From: Heracleum sosnowskyi
Taxonomy: Eukaryota > Streptophyta > Magnoliopsida > Apiales > Apiaceae
Reading direction: 5' to 3'
Assembly: GCA_030848705.1 (NCBI GenBank)
Contig: CM061235.1
Span: 135,973,228-136,037,227 of the forward strand
Length of the DNA: 64,000 bases
Part shown: in pieces, positions 34,268-45,265 of the stretch
Position numbering within the stretch: position 1 is the first letter of the stretch
Layout: each line of letters begins with the position of its first letter
Program-made: the position numbers and the translations under genes
Notes under the pieces: generated by a model
What the model was told of the DNA's origin: nothing
Database searches by the model: none
What the model saw: the letters and a program-made list of their open reading frames with translations, nothing else

Positions 34268-35786
34268 AAGTAACCAGTCCATCTATCTGAAACCTTAAGG
34301 TGTCAAGGAAGCCCCAACAGGATCTTACACTCTTATACTATAACAATATTATTCAACACTCCCCCTTTTCCCCTTTTTTTTAAAGGTTAAATGAGATTGT
34401 TTTCAACAAAATATAATAAGTTTTACGTGATGCGCATAAATTGTCGAAAGGTATATCAAAAATCATTTTAAGTATAATAAGGTACCAAATAATAGAAGCC
34501 AAAGTGACCAAGTATAACTTTTGATATCTGCTTCTAAGTATCGCATAGATCACTTACTAAAATTCTCATTCTTGACTTTTAAACCTTCAGGTTAGCAATA
34601 TTACAATCAGAAGCAAAGAGAAAGTATGACTAGCTATGTAGTGAGTCTGCAAGTTCCTGCAATAGAGAGACGACATATATCTGCTGAAGAACCAAGAAGA
34701 TATCGGGCACTTGAGAGCTTCTTTTGTCCAACCGTACATGAGAAATAATTCTCATTCTTAAGATCGAGAACATCTGAACTCTTACGCACTGCTTGTTTCT
34801 TACTGACCATCAGTTCCATTCCCGTTGCTACTAGCCAATCAATGATTGACAGGACTGGCTGAACTCATTCTTGATGTACTTTCTGGACGGTGTGGCTCAA
34901 AAAAGGTATAAATATCTTCATCCTTTGGCAAAAAGTGGCCGACACAAGACACAGTCACTTGGAGACTTGACATCATTATCACGAACTATTTCTCCCAATA
35001 TACGATCAATTGCTGCACCCTTGGTCACACCAAATGCTCGGACCTCAACAGAACGGCCACCTTGAACAACGTCAACAGAAGCATTAGAGATAGGACCTGT
35101 CCACAAATGCTGCAAGATATCTTTTGATTGAAACCTCCCAAACTCCACATCTGCGTACTTGTAATTCCAAAGAAGTGAAGTCTCACGAAGCATGCTTAAC
35201 ACTGTCAACTCAGTTCCTGTGCATATTTTCTGGCATTGTTGTCATCCATTCTCCCTACGTAGAACGTAAAAACATACCATGCTCTGTTGCCAACCACATA
35301 TTATATTTGCCGAAATTCTTGTCCAAGACACTCCCATCACTCCCACTGAGAACTAAAACCGTAGTTCTTATGGTTTACAAAGCTTTACAAAGCTTTACAA
35401 AGAACTAAAAACGTAGATCTTTACAAAGCTTCTTCAATGGATCTTTTAGATCTAGGTGCAATTGATGCTGCAGTTCTGCAAACTGGTCAATTCTTCTACC
35501 ATGAGCATCTAGCGGTTCAGTAAGTGTTGCATAGAACCCCAGGATCAGTAACCGGTTATTTGATTGTGCAAATCTTTCACATGCATCACTACTTGAAAGT
35601 GACAGTGGAATCTGTTTCGTTCTCTTCTGAGCTTCTTTGACAGTATCATTGAATTCACTCAAAAAGTTTTCTGCCCATTCTTGGGATGTATGAGTTATAA
35701 CATGCTTGAAGTTGGGATGTATAAGAGTATAAGATCCTGTTGGGGCCACACCATAAGGTTTTAGATGAGCTGGTTACTTAACATGG
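34268..35786. repeat. Inverted repeats flanking the TPS1 fragment, copy 2
   Basis: Arms at about 34268-34336 and 35722-35786. They are more diverged from each other than in copy 1 (for example an extra TATC in the left arm). Confidence 0.72.
34626..35749 (-). pseudogene. Trehalose-6-phosphate synthase 1 C-terminal fragment, copy 2
   Basis: Duplicate of the fragment at 21233-22345 with the same stops, so it was already dead before duplication. Additional differences include a 3-bp ATA insertion near 34678 and one more near 34842, which shift the last part. KYADVEFGRFQ here replaces KYANVEFGRFQ in copy 1; the D form is the usual TPS1 residue. Confidence 0.9.
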
Positions 35787-35838
35787 GATCAAAGCTCGGT
35801 TTAGGGAGAGACTCAGGTTCAAGTCCTCTCACCCTCGT

Positions 35839-35934
35839 ATGAGTCGCATTAGAAGTTTTTATAACTTCATGACACCTTTTGTGTCCAAACATCCTAGAGG
35901 TGCATGTCTCAATTACAGGGACCTTGATATTCTT
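35839..35934 (+). pseudogene. BBE-like C-terminal fragment, copy 2 (shortened)
   Basis: Only the last part remains (FYNFMTPFVSK, HPRGACLNYRDLDI). The 295 bp that carry GGKMSEI and the FPH-stop-AGN part in copy 1 are deleted. Tyr to Cys in the AYLNYRDLD motif is a further change. Confidence 0.85.
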
Positions 35935-36544
35935 GAATCAGATATACTATTCACTTCTGCAATGATTCGAGCAATTAATGTAGAGTTACGATCACCCAGA
36001 AGATTAAAACATATCAGTGAATACCATTTTTTTAGTGCAAATGTAGTAGTTTTGAACTCGCAAGTCAATCATGTTCACAATAAACAATTGTAGAGCTTTC
36101 AAAGTTTTGAAATTTGTCATTGCTAGAAATATTTGTTTGGTCACATCCTCTCAGAAACATAGTAGTGCCGTGGCTAGCTAATTTTCTATAATAGTATTGG
36201 TATTAGAAATGATTGCTTACATTTTAAATATTGTTTTATTATTTGTTTACCATTGTCCTACCATGAACTGACATTAACACTGGGAAAGAGGAGCAATTCA
36301 ATTACGTTAATCTGAGGCTGGCGTTGCAGGGGCAAGCTTGACAACTTGTAAAGCCATCAAAATGATGAATGCAATAGATGAATGCAATATATGTTTGTTA
36401 CGAAGATGTGTTTGTCAATCGAATATCAGAAGATAAACTGCAGCAAACATCAAGAGCCAGCAACGAAAACAAGACAATCATTCCATCATGTAACAAAAAT
36501 CAGATTATAGTTGAAAATTGAAATAAGGAGTTCTCCTGTGACAA

Positions 36545-37028
36545 TCTATACTCTTTATTAATAAGCAAAACAATGTGAAAATGGCGCGAGGTACTAAAGT
36601 ACCAAAGTACCAAAGTACCAAATTTGGTTAAAAAGTATCAAATTTGGTTATCACTTAACCCAGGTTCGATTCTTCGCAACTACATAATTATACAAGATTT
36701 ATTTACTTTAAATTATTTAGCTTCATCCAAGGTTCGATTCATTACAACTACGTAATTATACAAGATTTATTTATTTACTTTAAATTCAATAGTTTCATCG
36801 AGCCGTTAGATTATTTGCAGCTACGTAATCATACAAGATTTATTTATTTAGTTTTATGCACAGTTCGATTGTCTATAACTACATAATTAAATAATTATTT
36901 ATTTATTATATATTTTTATCATTCAATTCTCGAGAAATACATTTTTAAATAATAATTATTAATAATTTATTAATACTAATATTTTAATATCAACTCACGG
37001 CCCGTGCTTGGCATGGGTTATAAGCTAG
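36545..37028 (+). mobile_element. Non-autonomous Helitron, 484 bp (H3, only in copy 2)
   Basis: It starts TCTATACTC and ends CCCGTGC-TTG-GCATGGG, TTATAAGCTAG. The flanks GACAA and TATATTAAATAAG are directly joined in copy 1 (23431-23448). This shows insertion between A and T without target duplication, after the module duplication. Confidence 0.95.
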
Positions 37029-37127
37029 TATATTAAATAAGTATGTTGTATATTTGGAAGTATGTATGTTTCAAATTCTAAGAGATCCAAAATTTTGTTC
37101 GATGTGTATCTATTAAAAAAAATTCAA

Positions 37128-37596
37128 TCTATATATACTCTTTATTAATAAGCAAAACAATATAAAAATGGCGCGCGATATCAAAGTATCAAAGTACCAA
37201 ATTCGGTTATCACTAAATCCAGATTCGATTTCTCACAACTACATAATTATACAAGATTTATTTACTTTAAATTCTTTAGTTTCATCCAAGGTTTTGTTCC
37301 TTGCAACTACGTAATTATACAAGATTTATTTATTTACTTTAAATTCATTAGCTTCATCGAGGGTTCGATTCCTTGCAGCTACGTAATCATACAAGATTTG
37401 TTTATTTACTTTAATTTCTCTATCTTTATATCCCGGGTTCGATTGTTTATAATAACTACATAATTAAATAGTGATTTATTTATTATATATTTTTATCATT
37501 CAATTCTCGAAAAATATATCTTTTAATAATATTTATTAATAATTTATCAATATTAATATTTTAATGTCGCTCGTGCAAGCACGGGTTATCACCTAG
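37128..37596 (+). mobile_element. Non-autonomous Helitron, 469 bp (H2, copy 2)
   Basis: Duplicate of 23535-24010 with a small deletion just before the terminal hairpin, which leaves GCTCGTGC-AA-GCACGGGT and CTAG intact. Confidence 0.88.
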
Positions 37597-37717
37597 TAGA
37601 AAATTATATAAGAAACTAAAGTGTGTCCTTAGTCTTAGCCGCTTCTCATCTTTGTGTCTTTGTGCTTGACTCTATATAACATGCAGAGTAGCTTAATCAC
37701 TACGGTGAAATCAAAAT

Positions 37718-37806
37718 GGACAAACACCAGAATTTTGGTTCCCTTCTACCATGGTCTTGCATAATAAAAAACACTTTCAACTGATATCTGCCTGTCCTAT
37801 AAGTAT
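37718..37806 (+). promoter_or_regulatory. Core promoter of type C gene, module 2
   Basis: TATAAGTAT at 37798-37806; footprint at 37718-37742. Confidence 0.7.
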
Positions 37807-37908
37807 CATCCTTGCACCATATCCTTGAATCAACCTGAAAAAGCTATTCAACATTCTTATTAATTACCTCTTCTCAGTTTTTAGCAATATCTTTTGATAC
37901 ATTAAAAT

Positions 37909-38501
37909 ATGGGTTTCGCAAGCTACACTGATGAGTACACTTCCCCCATTGCTGCATCAAGAATCTTTAAGGCCTCCATCATTGACTCTCACAACTTAAT
38001 TCCAAAACTTTTGCCACAAGGTATTCAGAGCATTGAACTAATTCAAGGCGACGGAGGAGCTGGAAGCATCAAGAAGATCAACTTTATTGATGGTTAGTTC
38101 AATTACTTGTGCTTATCAACAGATGCATGCAAATTTTCATCATGCATACTCATACATTTGCATTCTAGTTAAACATGACTAATGCTTCTACTACTGATGT
38201 AGGCCGCAATTTCAACAGTGTAAAGTACCACATTGATGAGCTCAATGAAGAAAACTACACCTATAACTATACATTGCTAGAAGGTGATGCCTTAGTAGAA
38301 AACCTAGAAAAAATAACATATGAGGTTAAGTTTGAGACTTCTCCAAGTGGTGGTACTATCTCTAAGGTGACCAGCAAGTATTACACTAAAGGCGATTTTA
38401 TTCTTAAGGAAGAGGACATCAAAGCGGGCAAGGATAAAGTTCTGCTGATGTACAAAGTTGTTGAAGCCTACCTCCTCCAAAACCCTGATGCCTATGCCTA
38501 G
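37909..38501 (+). CDS. PR-10/Bet v 1 family protein, type C, module 2
   Basis: Exons 37909-38092 and 38203-38501, intron 110 bp. The 160-residue protein is identical to the type C copy at 24323. The leader differs by one base before the ATG (TTTTGATACATT against TTTTTATACATT). The next gene downstream, type A of module 3, is 2.3 kb away instead of 0.88 kb, because this copy keeps a 1,039-bp block and has gained a 570-bp replacement. Confidence 0.95.
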
Positions 38502-38606
38502 AGGTTCTGATTCAGTTTAGCCAATTTGTTCTCTCCAATAGTGTTTTGCTTATACGTATGGCATGTCTTGTCAAATTACAGTTTGATGTGTACCATTTTG
38601 TTCCAG

Positions 38607-38692
38607 AATAAGGAGAGATTGGTTCGACTCTGAGTCTTAACCATATACTGTCATTCCTTTTAAGTTCTGTATTTCTATCCTGAAAAAATAAA
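38607..38692 (+). terminator. 3'UTR block and poly(A) signal of type C gene, module 2
   Basis: AATAAGGAGAGATTGG...CTCTGAGTCTT, then AATAAA at 38687-38692. Confidence 0.7.
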
Positions 38693-38770
38693 GAATCTTC
38701 TTTCTAATGCTATCGCTTTTACGTGACTTTTGATGAATATGATTTTGTTCTCCTATATCTAGGTAATATT

Positions 38771-39340
38771 TGTTAGAAAATGGAAAGTTTGAGGCATATT
38801 TTATATATGTTCTTGATGGAATTTCCGGAAACTAACACTTGGAGGTTGTTCCTTGTAATGAGGACTTAAACTTTCATGTTTGGATCTAAGACATTTTCTT
38901 AGTGTAATCCATAAATAAATTGAGTTGAAATAGGTTGCTTGAAATGGGTTATGTGGGTTGGTTATATTGAAATAACTTGTATCCCACATAGAATTGGTAA
39001 TGAGAGGCGACCTGGGCGAGGAATTTTATTACCTGTTTATTTAATATTATTTATTGATTTAATTTAACAGTATCAGTATTTATTTGTAACAGCTATATGA
39101 ACTGGGTCAGGATTTATATTAAATCCTGATGGACCAGTTCTTGGATCAAATCCTGATGGCCTGGTCAGTACTTGGAGTAAAATCCTGATGACTACTGATC
39201 CTGATGGCCTGCGCCAGTATTTGGATCCTGACGGAGTTAAATCCTGACGAAATCCTGATGGTCGATCAAGTACACTCCTGACGGACAGCAAGTCCTGATG
39301 GCTTGGAGTAGTGATGATGATCAAATCCTGATGGACCAGG
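38771..39340. mobile_element. 570-bp segment replacing 154 bp of copy 1, with AATCCTGATGG repeats
   Basis: Copy 1 has 154 bp (25189-25342) at this place, homologous to the 3' flank of type A genes and so ancestral. Here they are replaced by sequence that starts TGTTAGAAAATGG and, from 39110, holds at least nine irregular TCCTGATGG or TCCTGACGG repeats. The TG start is reminiscent of an LTR, but no matching end or target duplication was found, so the nature is unknown. Confidence 0.5.
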
Positions 39341-39372
39341 AAAAGATATTGACTTCTTATCACCTGCTACAG

Positions 39373-40411
39373 ATGTGTATTTATCGACTACAACAGTCTT
39401 CTTATCGATTTTGAATTTGAGTCTAGTACAAGGTTTTTGAATCCAAGCCACTCATGAACCAAGAGTACTGAATTTTAGATATGAACTACTATAATTCATG
39501 AGTTTCATTTTCTAAAGACAACCATATCTTGTATCACGTACGAGTACAATGCAAAGCACTTAAAATTTAGTATTGCTAAGATTATATTTTTACCTAATAC
39601 TTTAATGAAAGTTAATTAATTTAATTTCATATTTTACAATGAAATTATATTTGCTTGAGTATTATCTATTCGATTTATTGAAATGTTAGATGAGCAGAGA
39701 GCATCATTGATGTTTGGGTATGTGTGTTAGTTCCAATAGCTAACCACTACTTATGAACTGATTTTTCTACTGGAAAGAAACTTTCTAACAATGTCCAACT
39801 TCCTGGTTTATACATTTAGCAACAAAAAAAAACTTCCTGGTTTGTATATCTGTACATGAAAGATCTAAATTAAACTTCCTGGTTTATTTGATTAGTGAAG
39901 TCTGCCCCATTTTATGTATGGCTTACATACGATTACTGTGTTCTACTATATTTCAAGCTAATAGTCTGGCTGCTATTTTCAGAATTTAATGCATGGTTCT
40001 GGCTACGAACTTCCAATTAATTAGCGGATAGAGATGTTATGAAGCTTCAATTGTCTACAGAATACAGATCAACCCCGAAGCATGATCTGCATTATTTGTG
40101 ACGCATTTCATCATGCAACACACACACGCACCTACTCTATTGCAAAATTCTCTGTAAAATCATCGAAGGCTACTTCATAAGCAGCGGTTTCTCATAGCCA
40201 CGCTCTAGTTTTACATTATAGGCACTTGAACCACACTATTCAACATTGCACCACTTTATTATAACCGAACTACCAGATATTAAACATGCAGAATCATCCC
40301 ACTGAAAACAAGAGTTAGATTTAATTTGGAACCAGGAGTTCTGTATCTGAATAAGAAAGTTGCCATACTTGCCTCCAAGTAAAAGTATTAGATTATATCA
40401 AATAAGTATAT
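39373..40411. other. 1,039-bp upstream block of type A gene, kept here and deleted in module 2
   Basis: This block is missing before the gene at 25795; the edges share ATGT. Parts resemble the type B upstream spacer (AGAGTACT...ATATGAACTACT; CTACAGAATACAGATCAA), so it is old flank DNA and the shorter form is a deletion. No gene is seen. Confidence 0.75.
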
Positions 40412-40631
40412 ATGTTGGATCTTTGGAATCTTTTTAGCAATATATTTCAGTGTATGTTTTCTAATACTCTGAGATCCAACATTTTGTCTTATGCATTTTA
40501 TTAGAAAGTGATCTCCATGCGACATCATATAAGAAACTGAAGGGTGTCCTTTCTTCCCCGTCTTATCTTGCTGTCTTGCGTGCTTGAACCTATATATTTG
40601 ATTAATCATTTGGTGACACCAGAATGGACAT

Positions 40632-40733
40632 GGACAAACACCAGAATATTTGTTCCTTTAAACCATGGGAACTTTTCATGGTATTACACCATCAGAAACA
40701 CTTCGAAACTGCTCCCTGCTTATCCTATAAATT
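40632..40733 (+). promoter_or_regulatory. Core promoter of type A gene, module 3
   Basis: TATAAATT at 40726-40733; footprint at 40632-40656. Confidence 0.7.
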
Positions 40734-40833
40734 CATCCTCTCACCCTATCCCTAATCAATCTCAAAACAGTCTTCACAATTCTAATTAATCACCTCTCCT
40801 TAGTTTTCACAAACACCTTTTTCTTAAAAAAAC

Positions 40834-41449
40834 ATGGGTTTTGCAAGCTACACTGATGAGTACACTTCACCTATCGCTCCATCAAGGCTCTTCAAGGCCT
40901 CCATCATCGACTCTCACAACTTGATCCCTAAACTCTTGCCACAAGGTATCCAGAGTATTGAACTCATTCAAGGCGATGGAGGAGCTGGAAGCATCAAGCA
41001 GATCAACTTTATTGACGGTTAGCGCTTACTTGTTCTTATCAATACATTTTAGCAAATTCAAATGATTATGCATGCACATAAATATCTTCAATCATAAAAC
41101 ATAATAAATGCTTTTATACTAATTGGCTGACATAGATGTAACTTATGTAGGCCGCAATTTTAATAGTGTGAAGTACCATATTGATGAGCTCAGTGAAGAT
41201 AACTACACCTATAACTATACGTTGCTAGAAGGTGATGCCTTAGTGGAAAACCTTGAAAAAATTACTTATGAAGTTAAGTTTGAGTCTTCTCCAAGTGATG
41301 GTACCATCTCTAAGGTGACAAGCAAGTATTACACAAAAGGCGATTTCATGCTTAAAGAAGAAGACATCAAGGCGGGCAAGGATAAAGTTCTGCTGATGTA
41401 CAAAGTTGTTGAAGCCTACCTCCTCCAAAACCCTGATGCCTATGTCTAG
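40834..41449 (+). CDS. PR-10/Bet v 1 family protein, type A, module 3
   Basis: Exons 40834-41017 and 41151-41449, intron 133 bp. The 160-residue protein is identical to the module 2 type A protein, and exon 2 also equals the partial copy at the window start. The promoter matches apart from one base near the footprint (GGACATGGACAAA against GGAGATGGACAAA) and two extra bases before the ATG. The near-complete identity over three copies points to very recent duplication or continuing gene conversion. Confidence 0.95.
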
Positions 41450-41556
41450 TGGCCTTGTTGCCTTCTTAGCTGTTTCGTTCTCTTCAATAGGTCTTTATCT
41501 TATATAGGGGGTCTGTCATGTTGTTTTAAAACTTGGTTTGTACCATTTCATTATGG

Positions 41557-41636
41557 AATAAGGAGAGAATGGTTTTGACTCTGGGTCTTAACAATATATC
41601 TCTTGTAAGTTCTGTATTTCTATCTTAAAAAATAAA
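41557..41636 (+). terminator. 3'UTR block and poly(A) signal of type A gene, module 3
   Basis: AATAAGGAGAGA...CTCTGGGTCTT, then AATAAA at 41631-41636. Confidence 0.7.
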
Positions 41637-41649
41637 GAAGCTTCTTCCT

Positions 41650-43755
41650 ACGATATCACTTTAATATGACAAAATTCATATTTTTATGTGGCTAATGTGC
41701 TGATATTGTCCTATATTCACTAGAATAGAATTTAAAACAATTGTGCAGGCTGCGGTAACTATTGAAACTCTCTAGTTTGAAGTGCATCTGCTGGATGTCA
41801 AGGTTGACAATATAAACATCTTCAACTTTATGACTGAAAATATATTGACTTCAACTGAATGTATAAATGAGCGAGGGAGACGATAAGGTTATGTACAACC
41901 CGGAATTAGAAGGAAAAGAAATAGTGAATTTGGGGGATGACACTATCCAAGTAAATCTATCCCGAGTTCGTGCATAGAGGTGTTTCTCAAAACCTGAAAC
42001 ACCAGCTGGATGTATAACAATTGACTACAATAACATATTTAAGAACCGGGGATTTGAGTTGAGATCAAATTTATGTGAAAATAAGATAGTAGCCACTCCA
42101 GAGTCAGAGTATAGAGTACTAAATTTTTATATATGAACTACTTTTCTTTTTGAGGCATGAATATGAACTACTTACTTTTTCCGTCTTCAAATACAAACAT
42201 TTCTTCTATCTCTGAGTATGAAACAACGTTCAAGCAATGCAACAATACTTAACTTCAATTTATAACTAATAAACTAAAGTTAACAATTTTTTAGATTTAA
42301 AGTAAAATTTGATGGCTATAGGTAAGAACTACAAAGTAAAAGAAACAACTGTTATAAAACTTCAAGGTCTACAGAATACAGATCAATCCCGAAGCATGAT
42401 CTGGATTGGCTACTGGCATGTGCAACTTATAACTTCTCAGCAATGTTGGATCAAGCCTGAATGTTGTGGTCACCCTCCAATGAGACTTTCCATGTTCCCT
42501 TGGCAGCTCTCCATAGATGTGCGCCAGACAAGTCACCACTTTCAACATATCCTAGCCTGTCTGTTAGAATATGGAAACCTCCTGAAAAAAGACTTAAAAT
42601 AGAAAAGTGCAGGCAGGGCTTCTTCTTCTTCTTCTTCTTCTTCCTTTCCCTAGCTTCCTGCTCCTTTTCTTGCTTCCAAGAGGCCAAAGGTCATTTGGTC
42701 TTTGGCTCTCCACATTTGCTCTTTGCCTCTTCTCGGAATTGTTAGATAAGAAAAGTATATAGGTATTGAACTGGTTACTCGGGGGCCAGACACACTACAC
42801 TTATATCCTCTGCATAACTATTATTATGTTTTTTCATTAACGATACTAGTGGCAATCACATGCTGGCTGCTGCTATGTGTTACAAGCATCGACTTAATAG
42901 TTCTCAACAATAGAAGATACTTGTGTTTTATCTATTGAATCTGCGATCCTAAGTTACAGTCCTTTCTTCAAGGAGAAAGTGCATTAGTCGAGCCTTTAAT
43001 CTAAGTCGGTCGGGGTTATCACAGATTAATAGTATCTGAGTCAATGTCAGCAATTTCATTAATTTTAGTTACTAACTATGAAATTTCAGAGTAATTTAAT
43101 CTCGACTCTGATCTAACATCTGATAACTTTTTCTCATTTTCAATGCTACTTTTATTTTAATTCGAGCGCCAATATATTGGATCGCTACCCGCCTACCACC
43201 ATCAGAAGTATTAATTAGAAATATATACTATATACAGTAATTTATTTTTAGTTACAAGACCTTAGCCTTTGTCTAGCTTCTTAATATTGTACAACATTTT
43301 TTATGTATCACCTTTCCCTTTTGATACTGGTGCTTATCAATTGGATGTAAGAAGATAAACAGTAAAACTCACCAGCCACCAAGAAAGACAAAAAATCAGA
43401 GTATCAGACCATTCCATTGAAAAAATTAGATTATAGATGCAATGAGGAGTTCTTTGGTAACAGAATATGTATGTTGCCACTACTTAAATCCAAGTGAAAT
43501 TGTTATATGCTATATCAAATAAGCATGTTGGATTTTTGGACTCTCTATAGCATTATATTTCTCATTATCTTTGTATGTTTCCTAATACCCAGAGATCCAA
43601 AGTTTTGTCTCTTGTGAACTTCTTTAAAAATATGTATCCATCATATAAGAAACTAAAGGGTGTCCTTACCTCTTAGCCCCTTCTAGTCTTGCTGTCTTTG
43701 TGCTTCAATGTATATACCTTGCAGAGTAGCTTAATCATCATGGTCGCGTCAAATT
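41650..43755. other. A-B spacer, copy 3, no supported gene
   Basis: Counterpart of 413-2509. Variants follow copy 2 in the left half (42174, 42228, CTT run) and copy 1 in the right half (42941 onward). Confidence 0.6.
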
Positions 43756-43859
43756 GGACAAACACCAGAATATTTGTTCCCATTTGCCTTGGTTAACATG
43801 TCATGGTTGCACAATTAAAAAACACTTTAAACTGATCTCTCTGCTCATCCTATAAATAT
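43756..43859 (+). promoter_or_regulatory. Core promoter of type B gene, module 3
   Basis: TATAAATAT at 43851-43859; footprint at 43756-43780. Confidence 0.7.
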
Positions 43860-43961
43860 CATCCTTTTACCATAACCCTTAATTAACCTCAAAAGCTCTT
43901 CACTTGTCTGATTAATTACCTCTCCTTTGTTTCCAATTTTCACCAACACCTTTTAATAAAC

Positions 43962-44557
43962 ATGGGTTTCGCCAGCTACACTGATGAGTACACTTCCCCT
44001 ATCGCTGCATCAAGGATCTTTAAGGCCTCCATCCTCGACTCTCACAACTTGATTCCAAAACTCTTGCCACAAGGTATCCAGAGCATTAAACTCATTCAAG
44101 GCGATGGAGGAGCTGGAAGCATCAAGCAAATTAACTTTATTGATGGTCAGCTAATTTATTTTTGCTTTTTAAGACATGCATACACATAGATCTGCATTCT
44201 AGTAGAACATGATGAATGCTTATATACCAATTGTCTTACATCAATATTACTCATGTAGGCCGCAATTTCAATAGTGTGAAATACCACATTGACGAGCTCA
44301 GTGAAGATAACTTTACCTATAACTATACTCTGTTGGAAGGTGATGCCTTAGTGGAAAACCTTGAAAAAATAACCTATGAGGTTAAGTTTGAGTCCTCTCC
44401 TAGTGGTGGTACTATCTCTAAGGTGACAAGCAAGTATTACACTAAAGGTGATTTCATGCTCAAGGAAGAGGACATCAAGGCGGGCAAGGAAAAGGTTTTG
44501 ATGATGTACCAAGTTGTTGAAGCCTATCTCCTCCAAAACCCTGACGCCTACGTCTAG
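43962..44557 (+). CDS. PR-10/Bet v 1 family protein, type B, module 3
   Basis: Exons 43962-44145 and 44259-44557, intron 113 bp, 160 residues. The protein is identical to the module 1 type B protein and has Ser76, unlike module 2. The 3' flank is a second clean empty site of the CACTA element. It is the last PR-10 gene in the window; no type C copy follows on the right. Confidence 0.95.
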
Positions 44558-44658
44558 AGTTTTCTGTTTTTTAATATCTGTTTTTTTTCTCTCCAATAGG
44601 TTTTACGGCATATGCATGTCTTGTTGTGTTACAGTTTTGTCTGTAACATCTGTTTCAG

Positions 44659-44741
44659 AATAAGGAGAGATCGGTTTTGACTCTGGGTCTTTACCATATA
44701 CAGTATTTTCTAGGTTATGTATTTTCGTTGTGGAAAATAAA
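44659..44741 (+). terminator. 3'UTR block and poly(A) signal of type B gene, module 3
   Basis: AATAAGGAGAGATCGG...CTCTGGGTCTT, then AATAAA at 44736-44741. Confidence 0.7.
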
Positions 44742-45080
44742 GAAGCTTATTTCTAATGCTATTATAGTTATTTCTGTCAGAGATGGAGCACTCGTCAGTA
44801 TTATTTTATGTCAAGATATTCAAGATAATGACAATTATTGAGAATGGCGGTTAAACCGTCAATGGTCATGTCATCCTATTCCGAAAGAGTTGCAAATGAC
44901 TTAATCCAGGCATGTTGTTTGCAACTTCAATACATTCTTTAGAGATCCAAACAAAATGTAATTTGACAGTGGAAGATTATCTAACATTTTGATCAACCCT
45001 TCAATATTAATATTGGGAAAGATGGGTTCCGCAGCTCCAACAAACTCCTAAAATTTTGAGAGAAAGAAACATTGTGTTAT

Positions 45081-45265
45081 TAATATTGTGTTATTAATGT
45101 TCGTGAACAAACTCGTGTTCGGCTCGTTTATTAACGAGCCGATCTTGAACATCAGTTTTCGTTCGATTAGAAAGCTCGGCTCGACTCGATTCGTTTTAAA
45201 AAAAATCAAGCTCGGCTCGATTCGGACAAAACTCGGCTCGGCTCTGTTCGTTTACAGCCCTACAT
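45081..45265. repeat. GCTCG-rich transposon-like remnant
   Basis: Repeated GGCTCG phrases and a hairpin with arms CGGCTCGTT and AACGAGCCG (about 45119-45140). Such GGCTCG-rich sequence is common in plant transposon remnants. It sits exactly at the edge of the PR-10 array. Confidence 0.45.

Larger units (their letters stand above)
29804..38770 (+). repeat. Tandem PR-10 array, B-C segment, copy 2
   Basis: It matches 16413-25188. The main differences are loss of 295 bp (junction after 35838) and gain of a 484-bp Helitron at 36545. Homology to copy 1 stops at 38770. Confidence 0.93.
41238..45080 (+). repeat. Tandem PR-10 array, A-B segment, copy 3 and right end of the array
   Basis: It follows copy 2 at a constant offset of 15,039 bp through the type B gene. 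It keeps the 238 bp lost from copy 2. Homology to copy 1 ends near 45080, after GTGTTATTAA, where unrelated sequence starts. Confidence 0.93.

Noticed and set aside
39073..39451. Minus-strand open frames with PSGF repeats
   Set aside because: They come from irregular TCCTGATGG repeats in an inserted segment; no protein family is recognisable.
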